Shown here: one piece after another, positions 36,045 to 47,213 of the stretch
How positions within the stretch are numbered: position 1 is the stretch's first letter
How the letters are laid out: every line of letters begins with the position of its first letter
Origin: Excoecaria cochinchinensis
Taxonomy: Eukaryota > Streptophyta > Magnoliopsida > Malpighiales > Euphorbiaceae
Reading direction: 5' to 3'
Length of the DNA stretch: 64,000 nt
Assembly (NCBI GenBank): GCA_947683425.1
Contig: CANTUQ010000031.1
Span: forward strand, 1,685,001-1,749,000
Program-made: the position numbers and the translations under genes
Notes under the pieces: generated by a model
Databases searched by the model: none
Told to the model about the DNA's origin: nothing
Seen by the model: only the letters and a program-made list of their open reading frames with translations

Positions 36045-36890
36045 GTTAAGGTAGATAATGAAAAGGTTAAGGCTATATAGGAATGGCCAACACGTAAGAA
36101 TGCAAGTGAGATGAGGAGCTTTCATGGTTTAGCAAGTTTTTATAGGAGATTTGTTAAAGATTTTTCTACCATTGCTGCACCTTTAAATAAAATCATTAAA
36201 ACGTCCGTTGGTTTTAAATGGGGTAAAAAATAGGAAGATGCTTTTAATGCTTTGAAAGATAAATTATGTACTGCTCCTATTTTGAAATTACATGTTTTTT
36301 CTAAGACTTTTGAGGTAGAATGTGATGCTTCTAGGATTGGTATAGGTGCTATTTTGATGCAAGAAAACCGCCCAATTGCATACTTTAGTGAAAAAGTTGA
36401 GTGGAGCACAGCTGAACTACTCTACCTATGACAAAGAGTTCTATGCGTTGGTGAGAGCTCTTGAGGTTTAGGAACACTACCTTTTTCCTAAAGAATTCGT
36501 GATACATTCAGATCACTAGTCACTTAAATATCTACAAGAACAAGGTAAGTTGAATAGAAGGCATGGTAAGTGGGTAGAGTACCTTGATACTTTTCCATAT
36601 GTGACTAATTATAAGCAAGGTAAAGAGAATATTGTTGCTGACACACTTTCTAGGAGATATGCATTGATTTCTATGCTTAGTTCTAAATTGTTAGGTTTTG
36701 AGCATTTGAAAGAAATGTATGACCATGATTCTGATTTTGGTGAAGTGTATAAGGCATGTGAACAATATACATTTAATAAGTTTTGTGGACATGATGGGTT
36801 TCTTTTTTGGGGAAAACAACTGTGTATACCTGCATGTTCTATTAGAGAATTACTTGTGAAAGAATCGTATAGTGCGGGATTAATGGAACA
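36045..36890 (+). pseudogene. Element F RT thumb, RNase H and start of integrase
   Basis: After LTR G the polyprotein resumes: EWPTRKNASEMRSFHGLASFYRRFVKDFS (RT connection), then RNase H with FEVECDASRIGIGAIL (catalytic Asp), the E of YDKEFYALV and the region of IHSDH. Next come the conserved VADTLSRR and integrase N-terminal text. Stops occur at about 36078, 36231, 36469 and 36519, and a frameshift near 36395-36420. The longest open part is 36550-36903. All domains are in the family order and nothing else is inserted. Clearly dead. Confidence 0.88.
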
Positions 36891-37422
36891 GTTTGGCGTG
36901 TAAAAGACTTTAGACATGCTTAACGAACATTTTTATTGGCCTCATATGCGAAAATATATTGAAAAGTGTGTGCTCAATGTTTTGCATGTAAATAGGCTAA
37001 GTCTAAGTCTTCAAATCAAGGTTTGTATACTCCTTTACCTGTTCTTATTGAACCTTGGACTGATATCACCATGGATTTCATTGTAGGTTTACCTAGGACG
37101 AAAAGGGGAAGGGATAGTGTGTTTGTTGTGGTGGACCGATTTAGTAAAATGGCTCAGTTTGGAGTGTAAAAGACTTTAGACATGCTTAATGAACATTTTT
37201 ATTGGCCTCATATGCGAAAATATATTGAAAAGTGTGTGCTCAATGTTTTGCATGTAAATAGGCTAAGTCTAAGTCTTTAAATCAAGGTTTGTATACTCCT
37301 TTACCTGTTCTTACTGAACTTTGGACTGATATCTCCATGGATTTCATTGTAGGTTTACCTAGGACGAAAAGGGGAAGGGATAGTGTGTTTGTTGTGGTGG
37401 ACCGATTTAGTAAAATGGCTCA
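36891..37422 (+). repeat. 266-bp tandem duplication in element F integrase
   Basis: 36891-37156 and 37157-37422 are near-identical (only a few base differences seen). Each copy covers the zinc-binding region and the start of the catalytic core (WTDIS...MDF...GLPRTKRGRDSVFVVVDRFSKMA). The join GGCTCAGTTTGG between the copies is followed by the second copy. The duplication breaks the frame and must postdate loss of function. Confidence 0.92.
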
Positions 37423-38420
37423 TTTTATTGCTTGTTATAAAATTGATGATATAACTGATTTATTTTTCAGGGAAGTAGTTCTATTGTATGGTATACCTAG
37501 TACTATTGTCTCTAATAGAGATTCTAAGTTCCTAAGTCACTTTTGGCACGTTCTATGGGGTAAACTTGGTAATAAACTTGTGTTTTCCACTACTTGTCAT
37601 CCACAAATAGATGGCCAAACCAAAGTTCTTAATAGAACTTTAGGAACAATATTGCGTGCTATAATTAGTAAGAATTTTAAAACTTAGGAAGATTGTTTGC
37701 CATTTGTTGAGTTTGCTTATAATCGTGCAATTCATACTTCTATAGTGTTTTCACCTTTTGAAATTGTGTATGGTTTTAATCTATTGAATGTGTTGGATTT
37801 GATGCCTTTACCTTTGAATGAACTTTCTAATTTAGATGGCAAGGCTAAAGCTGATTTGATTAAAATGATACATCATAAAGCACGTGAGTACACTGACAGG
37901 AAGAACAAGATGTATGCAAAGCAGGCTAACAAGGGTCGTAGACAAGTAATATTCGAACCAAGAGATTGGGTTTGGATCCATATGCGTAAAGAGAGGTTTC
38001 CTAACCAAATGAAGTCTAAACTTGATGCAAGAGAAGATGGACCATTTCAAGTGCTGGAACAAATCAATGACAATGCATACAAATTGATTTGCTAGGTAAA
38101 TATGGTGTAAGTGCAACTTTAAATGTTTCTGACTTATCTCTATTTGACCGTGATTTAGATTCGAGGACAAATCCTTTCGAAGGGGGAAGGGATGATATGA
38201 GCACAACCAAGCATAATGGCAACAAGAGCGATGAACTAGCACTTCCTCAAGGCCTAATCACAAGAGCAAGGTCAAAGAAGCCTAAAGAAGTCCTATAAGC
38301 ATTCATGAGACCTTATGTGGAGGAGATGCAAGTTCAAGAGGAGAAAGAAGCTAAAGTGGGCTTGGAAGACAAGCTTTGGCCAAATGGTGTAATGGGCCTT
38401 CAAGCTACTTTATTTAGCTT
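37157..38420 (+). pseudogene. Element F integrase core and C-terminal tail
   Basis: Integrase inserts the cDNA. Open parts: 37289-37687 (catalytic core) and 37697-38095. Seen: WTDISMDFIVGLPRTKRG (first Asp), then SNRDSKFLSHFW where the family has SDRD, and DGQTKVLNRTL where the family has GQTE. So the second Asp and the Glu of the DDE triad both appear replaced. Further on come FVEFAYNRAIHTS, PFEIVYGFN, RDWVWIHMRKERFP and FQVLEQINDNAYKL. The tail, after a stop and frame change at 38095, has DSRTNPFEGG and LITRARSKKPKE, common at the C-terminus of plant gypsy polyproteins. No chromodomain is evident. Confidence 0.88.
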
Positions 38421-39400
38421 CTAGTCTTGTAGTAACATGTGATTAAATGTAATTGGTTAGCCTAATACCTAAGAAAATGTTTTAAGCTAGTTTAGTTAGG
38501 TTTATTTTATTTTTTTGGGCTTATTTGATTGTTTTGGGTAATTTACGTGGGTAGGCTAAAGTTGGGTTTATCTCTTATAAAGAGTTGGGCCAAAATAACT
38601 AATTGAGATTTAGAATACATAAGGGGGCCGAATAGTACATGGGATAGCTGAATCTTAATGGGCTTGAGTCAAATTTAGGTTTAAGCCTACTTTGGTAAAC
38701 TTAGGGTCCTAAAATTTAAGAATGGATTGTTTCTTGATAAAAACTTATTATTTTGGGATATTATCAAGGAGAGTTTGAGGGATAAACAATAACTTGAACC
38801 CATCTTGAGTGAGTTGGCTGAATTCCACTTGTAGCCAAAATTGAGTCTACATTCATTTTATTTTCCTTAGGATAAACTTGAAAAATTATCATTAGCTTTT
38901 AGGATTAATTCTATATTGCATTTATCTCTATGTACTTAGTCCATATTGTGGTCGAATACATATAGATAAATTTGGTATTATCCTTGTTATTTATTTCATT
39001 GAATTATCTCTTAGTAGTAGTGTTTGATTGTAACTCTTTAATGAGGGCGGCTACCTAGCCTATTTAAAGGGCTGAGATTCTTCATTTGTACTTTATATTT
39101 TGCATATTTTTTTTTATTAATGAATTTTAATTAACCGAATTTGTGAGAGTTGATTTTTATTGATTTTTGCTATTGTATGAAGAATTAGACTTAGGCAATT
39201 TACAATGTTAATATATGCTTGATTCTTCTTCTTCTTCTTACTTTCTAAATCAATCTATTATAAGAGTTTCCATAAAACCTTGTTTGGGGGTTCTTTAGAT
39301 TGGGGGTTTATTAACTTGATTATGTTCGATATTCATGGTATGTTGGCATTCTAGTTTGCATATAGGTTGTGGTTCCGCATCATAATCAGCCATTTAATGA
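38421..39400 (+). other. AT-rich stretch after F pol, possibly the F 3' LTR
   Basis: No reading frame of interest. GCCTATTTAAAGGG at about 39057-39070, followed by a T-rich stretch, looks like an LTR promoter, and the position after the integrase tail is where the 3' LTR should be. But I find no clear TG...CA ends, no purine tract and no second copy in the window, so this is a guess from position. Confidence 0.3.
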
Positions 39401-40832
39401 GTTTTTTTTTTACAATAAAGCAAGCAACATTAATTACGCTTTCCATCCATATTAACTATCAAGTATTTTGGCCTACATTTTTCCTCTATAGCAATTACTT
39501 CCTTACAAATAAGGTATATAATTTCTTTTTCTAAGTAGAACTAATAATTTTTGAGTCACCTAAAATTTTTATCTAAACCTACCTAATCTAAACATTAGGT
39601 TACTTATGTATCTGTTTGGTTTATAAATAACAAATCATGATGTATAACTGCAAATAAATTATTATTTGATTCCATTGCATTAATTCAACCGTAATTTGGT
39701 TTTCAAGTCCATTATATGAATGCCTAATAGATTTAAGAATCTATAATTCTAAATTTCAGCAATATAATTCCATCTTTCTTGCAACAACACCCTCAATATA
39801 TATGAAAACACTGAATAGGAAAATCATAGTGAAATTAAGTAATAATATGCTGTTTATGGATTTAATTATAATAATAATAATAACAACAATAACAATGTAA
39901 GTTCCACACATAAAATAACCTACAAACACCATTCAAGTCATTTTAACTAATAACATAATCTCATATACTTAAATCTTTATAAAATAGTCCCTAACAAATT
40001 TTAATTTATATAAAAATTCATAGGAAAAATAATTTTGGCAATCACTTACCATTTTTCTACCATTTTAATCCCCTTTACCGATGAACGGAGCATCACCGGA
40101 GCTCTATCGGAGACACCGCTACTACCGAAGTGAAGCTCATGGCATCGAAACCCCATTTCGGTATTCACACGTCGGTACGACAAGCCACTTGACTGGAATT
40201 AACCCTAAAAATCTCGGTTCACCCCAACGTCAATCTTTCTATCGTCGATGAGTGAAGAGGCAAGGGTTACACCGAAAGACTCGCCTTGCTGGCAGGAGTC
40301 ATCCGCCACCTAGCGTGTCACCAATAGTTGTCGGAGGTAGCTGGAACGAAAGGAAGAGACTTCGGTTTCTTTCTCTTATAAAAGAGGCAAAACGGTATCG
40401 GGAACGGGCAAGATCGGCTGGCTAGAAGGCGCTGCAGCAGCATCGGTGCATCGTCATCATCGCGAGTCTACTGGCCCTCTACCTTACCTTGCTGGCCTTT
40501 CCCTCTCTTCCTCCTTTCTTTTTTTTTCCTTCGATTTTCTCCCCTGTTCTCCCTTTCCAACTTTTTTTTTAATTTTTTTTCTAGATAAATCTTAATTCCT
40601 CATAATATGTTTTATTATTATCTATTTATTTATCTATACATACACATACATTTTATTATTTTATTTATTAGTTTGTTTACTTATTTATTTATTTAATTTT
40701 ACTTTATTTTATTTACTATAGAATTATTTAATCAAAGTTAACATTTAACTATTCTCGGGTCAGAATTTGACATTCGGTAAATTTTTGATCTTCTGAGATA
40801 TTATTCGCAACATAGATTTTCAGGGCATTACA
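39401..40832 (-). mobile_element. probable LTR (I) on the minus strand, ends at 40832
   Basis: The plus-strand end CAGGGCATTACA is on the minus strand TGTAATGCCCTG, a common gypsy LTR start. The next 30 bp (ATCTCTCACTC complement) are purine-rich on the minus strand, like a PPT. A GC-richer part (40080-40450) followed on the minus strand by G|GTAAGTGATTG near 40049 resembles the leader and splice donor seen in other LTRs here. The left border is not visible; 39401 is arbitrary. A small ATAATA microsatellite lies at about 39868-39898. Confidence 0.45.
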
Positions 40833-41029
40833 CCATCATCTCTCACTCATAGATAATGAACAATTTTCAGTCGAGATCTCCAATCATACAGGTAGATAGA
40901 CCATGTGACCAGCATACATCAAGTATCTCCTACTTGCACTGTAGCTAATCACTAATTCAATAATAATATCAAATATTATTATCTTCTATGTTTTTACCAT
41001 ATTACATTTTCTCTATCGGTGTGTGACCT
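40833..41029 (-). other. short flank between LTR I and LTR H
   Basis: Probably the 3' end of the internal region of element I on the minus strand, cut by LTR H. No coding motif seen. Confidence 0.3.
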
Positions 41030-42472
41030 TGTCACACCCCGTTTGCCCCCTAGAAGTTTGAGCCATATTTTTGCATGTGCATTGTGGGTGTTTTAGTGAG
41101 TAATAAGGGCATTTATGGGTAAAATGCATGTTTTATGGGTTTCATTAGAGTATGGTTGCATATGGTAGTAGGGTGTATGTATTAGGTTGTGTTAGTGTGT
41201 GCATGCTCAGATGTTTGTAGGATGTGAGTGAGTGAGTTGTGCTAATGTGTGAGTTCATACATGGTTGTAGTGTGTGCTTTAGTGAGGAAAGTCTTGTATG
41301 TGGTGTATAGCATGTTGGTAGGGTGTGAGTGAACAAATCCCACTAATGAGGAGTTGACACATGGTTAGGGTTAGGAAAAGAGTAAATAGAAGGAGAAAGA
41401 GAAAGGGGAAAGGCAGATTTCCTATCTTAATTCCCGTTTCTCCCCCTCCCTCTACTGCTCTTCTTCCTCTTCTTCACTCTATAGTGTGTCCTAGGCTTGG
41501 ACTTAAGTGTTCTTGGTGGGAATTGATCACTTCATTCATTTATATAAGTTGTTGCACTTTCTTCAACTTCTTTATATTCTTCTTTTTCATTTTCCCATTT
41601 CTGGTTTGGGTTCTAATTTAGGGTCTAGTGGTTTGTATGGTTGGGGGTTTGGTTTTTAGTTGAGCCTCCTCGCGATACAAAAGGAAAGGAGAAGCGTCGG
41701 GAAGTGGTGCTCACTAGATTGGAGCATAGGAGTAAAGGTTTGGGAATTTCTTGAATTTGATGTCTTATGGTGATTTTGAGTCTTGGCATGATTTCTGGAA
41801 ATTTACTTGATTATGAAGTTGTAATGAGTTGTATGATGGTCTTAATGTTTTGAGGTTTGGGTATGTTGAGTCAAGATGTTAGTTTGTGATTATAAGATTG
41901 TGAGTTTGATGGGTTATTCATATATGAATTTGTTAATTTGTGGATTTTAATTGGTTGGATGGATTGAATGATTAAGTATGTTTATTGCATGTGGTACTTG
42001 AATGTTTAGCTGGAAAGGTGAGTTTTGGGTTGATTTTTATGGCTTGATTGTGTGATTTTCGGAAATGTGTTGTTTTGGGGTTGTTACTCTGCGAAAATCT
42101 GGAAATTTGGGGATTCACACGGCAGTATGGAGGGCCTTACCACCGTGTGAATCGTGAGCCTTCTTCAGGGAGCTGAACTGGACATTTTACACGGCGGTAT
42201 GGGATTACCCATACCCCCGTGTAAAATGCTTCTGCCCAGCTTCATGTTGGGCATGTTACACGGCGGTATGGGCTATACCATACCCCTGTGTAAGGTGTCT
42301 TACACGGTGGTACGGGTTTGTCATACTGCCGTGTAAAATGCAATTTTCCCTAGATCTGAAGATTTTCGATTTTCATTATTTTCATTCCTCTTTCGTTATT
42401 TGCTGGTTTTAAATACCATTTAGTGTCACTTTATATAATTAATATCATTAAAATGTATTTTGCTATGTTAAT
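41030..42472 (+). mobile_element. LTR H, first part, cut by element D
   Basis: Starts TGTCACACCCCGTTTGCCCCC. Contains a pyrimidine tract (41430-41480), an exon-like purine-rich stretch 41680-41745 ending GGTTTGGGA, and the array 42113-42340 of the same type as LTR C. It stops at 42472, where D begins; the rest, including the expected double hairpin, should lie beyond D outside the window. Confidence 0.75.
42113..42340. repeat. palindrome array, TTACACGGCGGTA type (LTR H)
   Basis: Four imperfect inverted repeats with arms (T)TACACGGCGGTATGGG and CCCATACC-CCGTGTAA. Centres differ from those in LTR C, while arms and spacing agree. Confidence 0.85.
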
Positions 42473-45004
42473 TGTAATGGTCGGGAATGTACCCTAGTGG
42501 TATTGACCTAGTTTGGGATGTGTGTGATTGAATGATAAGTTTGGACTTAATTGAAAAGAGGGAAGGACTTGATTGAAAAGATGAGTGGAAGTTTAGTGGC
42601 CAAATAGCAATTATGCATGACTGAATTAATAGTGAGTTAGTGGCTGATTAATTAAGAAAAGTAAAGATTAATTAAAGAATAAAATAATGCTGAACTAAGT
42701 GAGTGGAGGAAGATTTTTTATAGTGGAATTTGCTGGCTTAATCTTAAGCTGCCACCTCCACCTCTTTGCATGCAAGGAATTATGAGGGAGAGAAGAGAAC
42801 ATACAGTTAAGAGCAATTTAGCATTTTCTGTGTTTGCTTTCTTCTCTCTTGCCGTGAGTGAGGTGGTGGAGTGGTCATATTACCAATTGTATGTGTATTG
42901 AATATGAGGAACAAGAATTAAGAGTTAAAATTCTAAGGTAAATGATTAAGTAATTGTTACTCTCATCTTCTACTCATTCTTTCTTGGCTTTGAATTGGTT
43001 TGGAATGGTATTGATGGATTGTGTCTATCCTGGAATTGGACTGGTTTGGTAGTTGAGGAGGTGCAGAAAGATAGGGGAAAAGCCAAATTTAGAGAGTCGA
43101 GCGCTCAACGGAATTAGGAGCGTAGGCGACGAGGTTTGGGATATATATGTGTTATATGTTGATTAGTTTGCCTTTGATGTGTAAATGATGCATGAATGTG
43201 AGATTTGAGATATTGAGCATGATTATGTGCTATGTGATGACATGTAATTGAATTGCTATAAATGCTTTGTGGTGAGAATGAAGAACTAGCATGTGCAAAA
43301 CAAAGAGCAAGCATGAACCTTATTTCAGGGAAAATCCTGTTTTTGTCCTACCAGACCTCTGTGTATTGTTTTGATTATAACTGGCGTTTTGCAACTCTAT
43401 TTGAGTGTTTGTTACTCCATTTGAACCATAACTTCCATACCTTTAAAAGTCTAAGAGAGACCATAAATTAATTCTGTCTCTAAGAGGCCTAAAAATGGCA
43501 ATAAACGGACGTGTTTCTATCCAGCCGGGTTGATTTGAATAGCCTGTAGTGTTTAATGTATATCTCATAATTCAGGAGTCCAAATGACCTGCAACTTGTT
43601 CCATTGGAAACGTAACATCCTAGGAAACAATTGTTACGAAGGACACTTTGTCTTAAAATGAGGTCTAGAGGTTGGTTTTTGAGATGAAAATTTAGAGTGG
43701 AAAGCAGTCTCGTAAGGCACCAGAGGTGAGCTTCTGTCGTGAGCGCGACAAAGGTCATGACCTCGCGATAGAACAACATATATAAAGCCTTTTCTTCTTA
43801 ATTTTGAGCCCATGGTTGGCATGGATCGATTCCCTATCTTTCCCTCAACTTATTATGCATGATTAGGGCTATTAAATGAATATAAAAGTAGTTATCATTG
43901 GGAAAAACTTATGAGTATTATTAAGATTGGTAATTTAACTAATAATGTAACAATATATAATTATGTGAAGGATAGCAAATGGAATAACATATATGTGTGT
44001 GTGAGCATTATGTTAGGCTCAATTGATGTGAATAGTTTGATGTGTTAAAGTGCATGTGGAAAAGAGAATGTGATGAGGGGTGACATATGTGTTATGAAGA
44101 TTGATCAATGTGAAATTGATAACATGACTGAATAACTTAAGCCTGCGAGTCAAGTAGTGGATAGATGAGGCATGCCTATAGGGTTAAAGTGCTGCAGCCC
44201 AATGCTTTTAATGTGTCTGATTCCTTGGGAATCACAATGCGATTACTCCTTGCTGGATTTTATTATATGTGGAATGATATTATTGTACCTTAGGGTACCA
44301 ATGCGTAAATTAGATTTCAATTCGATTATAGTACCTCGGTGGTACCAATGCGAAACCCGTTATACTCGTCTTTGAATTGCTTGCAATTTAATAAATGGAA
44401 CTGACAATAATACATTCATTATGTATGTTATATTCTGGAATTATGTGATTGTGTTGAATAATGCTCTATGCTTGTGGATGCTAAAGAATTATGCCATGTC
44501 TATCATGATACATAAGTGTTATATTAACAAGCTAAGCATGATCTTTTACATGTAATGTATGATATTACTATTTGCATGTTGTTATGGTTGTTATGTTTAT
44601 GTGTTCCCAACTAAGCGTTATCGCTTAGCACGGGTTTACTCTAATCCATGTAGGTACGAACGAGAAGTATTTGAAGGATGCTTCCGCATAGTAATGGTCA
44701 ACAATAGGAAGTCGCTAGCGTAGGTTTTGGGGATTTTTGTTATGGGAATTTTTTATAACTATGAAAATGTTTTTGTATAACTAATATGTATATAAGTATG
44801 TAAAGGCATGTAGTAATATGATGACCAAGTAGGTAAACTTTTGGCTATATATGTATGCATAGTAAGAATATGACTACAGTGAGTAATCTATAGAAAATTG
44901 GTATGAGATGCTTGATGAGTGAACGTGCAAGTGTTCTATAGGTGTAACGGTCATTCCTAACTAGATTAGCTAAGCTAGTCTGTCAGTTAGGAATGGGCGT
45001 CACA
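42473..45004 (+). repeat. 5' LTR of element D
   Basis: TGTAATGGTCGGG...GGGCGTCACA, 2,532 bp, related to solo LTR D'. AAG|GTAAAT at 42938; a single palindrome pair 43735-43770 instead of a long array; GAGGCATGCCTAT near 44168; hairpin CTAAGCG-TTAT-CGCTTAG at 44611-44628 with a weak second stem. Confidence 0.88.
44611..44655 (+). promoter_or_regulatory. double-hairpin element in D 5' LTR
   Basis: First stem CTAAGCG/CGCTTAG is perfect (7 bp, TTAT loop). The second, CACGGG...CCATG plus TAGGT, is partly decayed. Confidence 0.6.
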
Positions 45005-45009
45005 AGTTG

Positions 45010-45024
45010 TTGTATCAGAGCTTA
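45010..45024 (+). other. primer-binding site of element D
   Basis: TTGTATCAGAGCTTAGG, close to TGGTATCAGAGC, six bases after the LTR end: tRNA-iMet type with one change. Confidence 0.8.
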
Positions 45025-45115
45025 GGTTCAGTCTTTTCTGGGAAATTGGGTAGCTAGGTTATGTATAGTTATGTTAACCTAATGCGGACGTCCTTGTTTA
45101 ATCTCTGTAGTAACG

Positions 45116-46170
45116 ATGGATCCTGAACACGACACCAGAGAAGAAACCGCTAAAAGCGTAAATCCCTGAGAAGTAGAAGTGACGGTGTCTGGTCAGTCTC
45201 GACCAGTAAGTATTGGGAATAAAATGCCAGCGGGTCCTATGGAAGCTCTGTTGAAAATGTCGCAAGATATGGCAAGGGTTATGGAACGTGTGACTGCGCC
45301 GCAGGTTCCATTAGAATCCTTGAGAAAGCATGGGGCTGAAGAGTTCCATGGTACTAGTCTGGATGAATTTGAAAAGGCAGAGTATTGGTTAGAGAAAGTA
45401 CAGAGAGTTCTGGGAGAGATTAAGTGTTCACAAGATCATCAAGTGGAATGTGTGGTATCGCTACTTTAAGGTGCAGCATATGACTTGTGGAAGCTAGTCC
45501 TACAGAATCCGACGCTTCCTAATCCAATAACCTGGGAGTTTTTCGAAAAGGAGTTCAAAAATAAGTTTGTGACAAAAGCATACAGAGAGGCTAACTGGAA
45601 GGAAGTTTGGAATTTAAGATAGAGAACTATGACAGTGGCAGAGTATGAGAAAGAATTCTGCCGTTTGAGCAAATATGCACCGAAGGATGTTCTGACTATA
45701 GAGTTCCGTTATCAGCAGTTTGAAGAGGGATTAAATGAGGAGATCAAGGCATTGTTGATTTCACTGACTACTGAACAGAATGTGAGTTACTACAGGATAG
45801 TTCAGGCGGCAATGAGAGCCGAGAGATCTTTAGGAGCATAGCGAGACAGATTACAGAGAAGAAATGTAAACAGAGGTGGATCTAATATGGGTAAAAGATC
45901 AAGAGATTCTCCTATGGCACCACCTGTAGAATCAGTGTTTAGTTCTACAGCAAAGAGTAAGAACCATAGGGCTTCTTCACTATCTGGTTCTGGAAGAGGA
46001 GTGTCTGGTAACAGAAGTAAGGTATATGAGTGTCCTCACTGTGGGAAAAGGCACAGAGGAGCGTGCTGGAAAGTAACGGGTGCTTGCTTTAGATGTGGAA
46101 GCACTGAGCATTTTCTTACTAACTGCCCCAAAGCATATGAGATGACAGGAAATCAGTATGAGTAGAGTAG
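45116..46170 (+). pseudogene. Element D Gag, broken by five stops
   Basis: Start ATG at 45116 (MDPEHDTREE) mirrors the E gag start. Seen: MERVTAPQVPLESLRKHGAEEFHGTSLDEFEKAEYWLEK is read over 45270-45400, then AYDLWKLV, FFEKEFKNKFV, YEKEFCRLSKYAP, RYQQFEEGLNEEIKALL and AAMRAERS. The nucleocapsid shows CPHCGKRHRGAC and the zinc knuckle CFRCGSTEHFLTNCP. In-frame stops lie at about 45167, 45467, 45619, 45839 and 46162. Capsid motifs align with E residue by residue, so same lineage. Compared with the K ORF it retains the capsid domain that K lacks. Confidence 0.9.
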
Positions 46171-46701
46171 GGGTGGCTCAAACTTGCCTCTTGTTAATAG
46201 AGGAAGAGGAAGAGGATGTGGTAGAGGTAGTCAGTCTGGAGGTGCAGCTGATTCTAAAACAGTGGATAGGCCTAGTGCAGCACAGATTCGGGCATATGCA
46301 ATGAAGGCACGAGAGGATCAGGATGCGCCTGAGGTGATAGCAGGTACTTTTCTACTCTATGATGTGGAAATGTTTGCACTTATTTATCTTGGTTCAACTC
46401 ATTCTTATGTGTGCTCTAAAAAGATATGTGAAAAGATGCCTAAGCGAAATGTTTAAAATATAATATATGTGTATCCAGTCCTTTGGGGAATAATTTGAAT
46501 GTGAACAAAGTGTATAGGGATTGTGCATTAGAAGTTCAGGGTAGCGTATTCCCAATGGATTTAATTGAGTTGCCATTTGATGAATTTGAATTGATATTGG
46601 GAATGGATTGGCTAACAAAGCACAATGCAGTGGTTAAGTGTAAAAGGAAGATTGTGGTACTCAATGATGATAAGGGTAATAAAGTAACATTAAGAGGAGT
46701 T
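46171..46701 (+). pseudogene. Element D aspartic protease, catalytic Asp lost
   Basis: The Gly/Arg-rich linker (GRGRGCGRG) leads to VIAGTFLLYDVEMFALI, then YLGSTHSY where the family has DPGSTHSY. The catalytic Asp codon (GAT) reads TAT and the Pro is also changed. A stop at 46456 and a frame break follow. The second half, 46483 onward, has VNKVYRDC, VFPMDLIELPFDEFELILGMDWLTKH and IVVLNDD. The text is cut at 46701 by element K and continues at 55652. Confidence 0.88.
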
Positions 46702-47176
46702 TGTAACACCCCCATCGCCGTCCCCGTTGGAAGGACACCGACGGACGCGCTACACGACGCTCACATAAATAGATATACACATGCACAATGCGGAAGTATA
46801 CTTTCATACATAACAGGCATACAGAAATACGGATTAATTAAAAACTTACCTTGACTTACCTTGCGGTACAGACTAAACATGCAATAGCGTATGCACACAC
46901 AGACACTAAGCTGAAGCATACACAGAAGCATACATAATGACCATCCAACGGAAGCATAATCGAAATAATAAAACAAAGGAATAACTAAACATAAAAACAT
47001 ACTAACTATTACATTCCCAAAAGAAAACTCAAGAACGAAACATAATAATTACATATACAATACTACAGAATTACAAAAGCTGCAATACAGAAGCTGAACA
47101 AAAATACAGAACTTCTAACTCCTACGTGGCCGACCCTGCAGAAGCGCGACTCGAACAGAACCAAACCTGCCACCTG

Positions 47177-47213
47177 CACGGAAAGGAAATCCGTGCTAAG
47201 CGATAACGCTTAG
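47177..47213 (-). promoter_or_regulatory. double-hairpin element in K 3' LTR
   Basis: CACGGAAAGGAAATCCGTG followed by CTAAGCG-ATAA-CGCTTAG and TGGGG. Both stems are perfect in this young element. The 5' LTR copy is at 52044-52080 and is identical. Confidence 0.75.

Noticed and set aside
38421..39400. Full annotation of an F 3' LTR
   Set aside because: No second copy, no clear ends; kept only as a low-confidence region.
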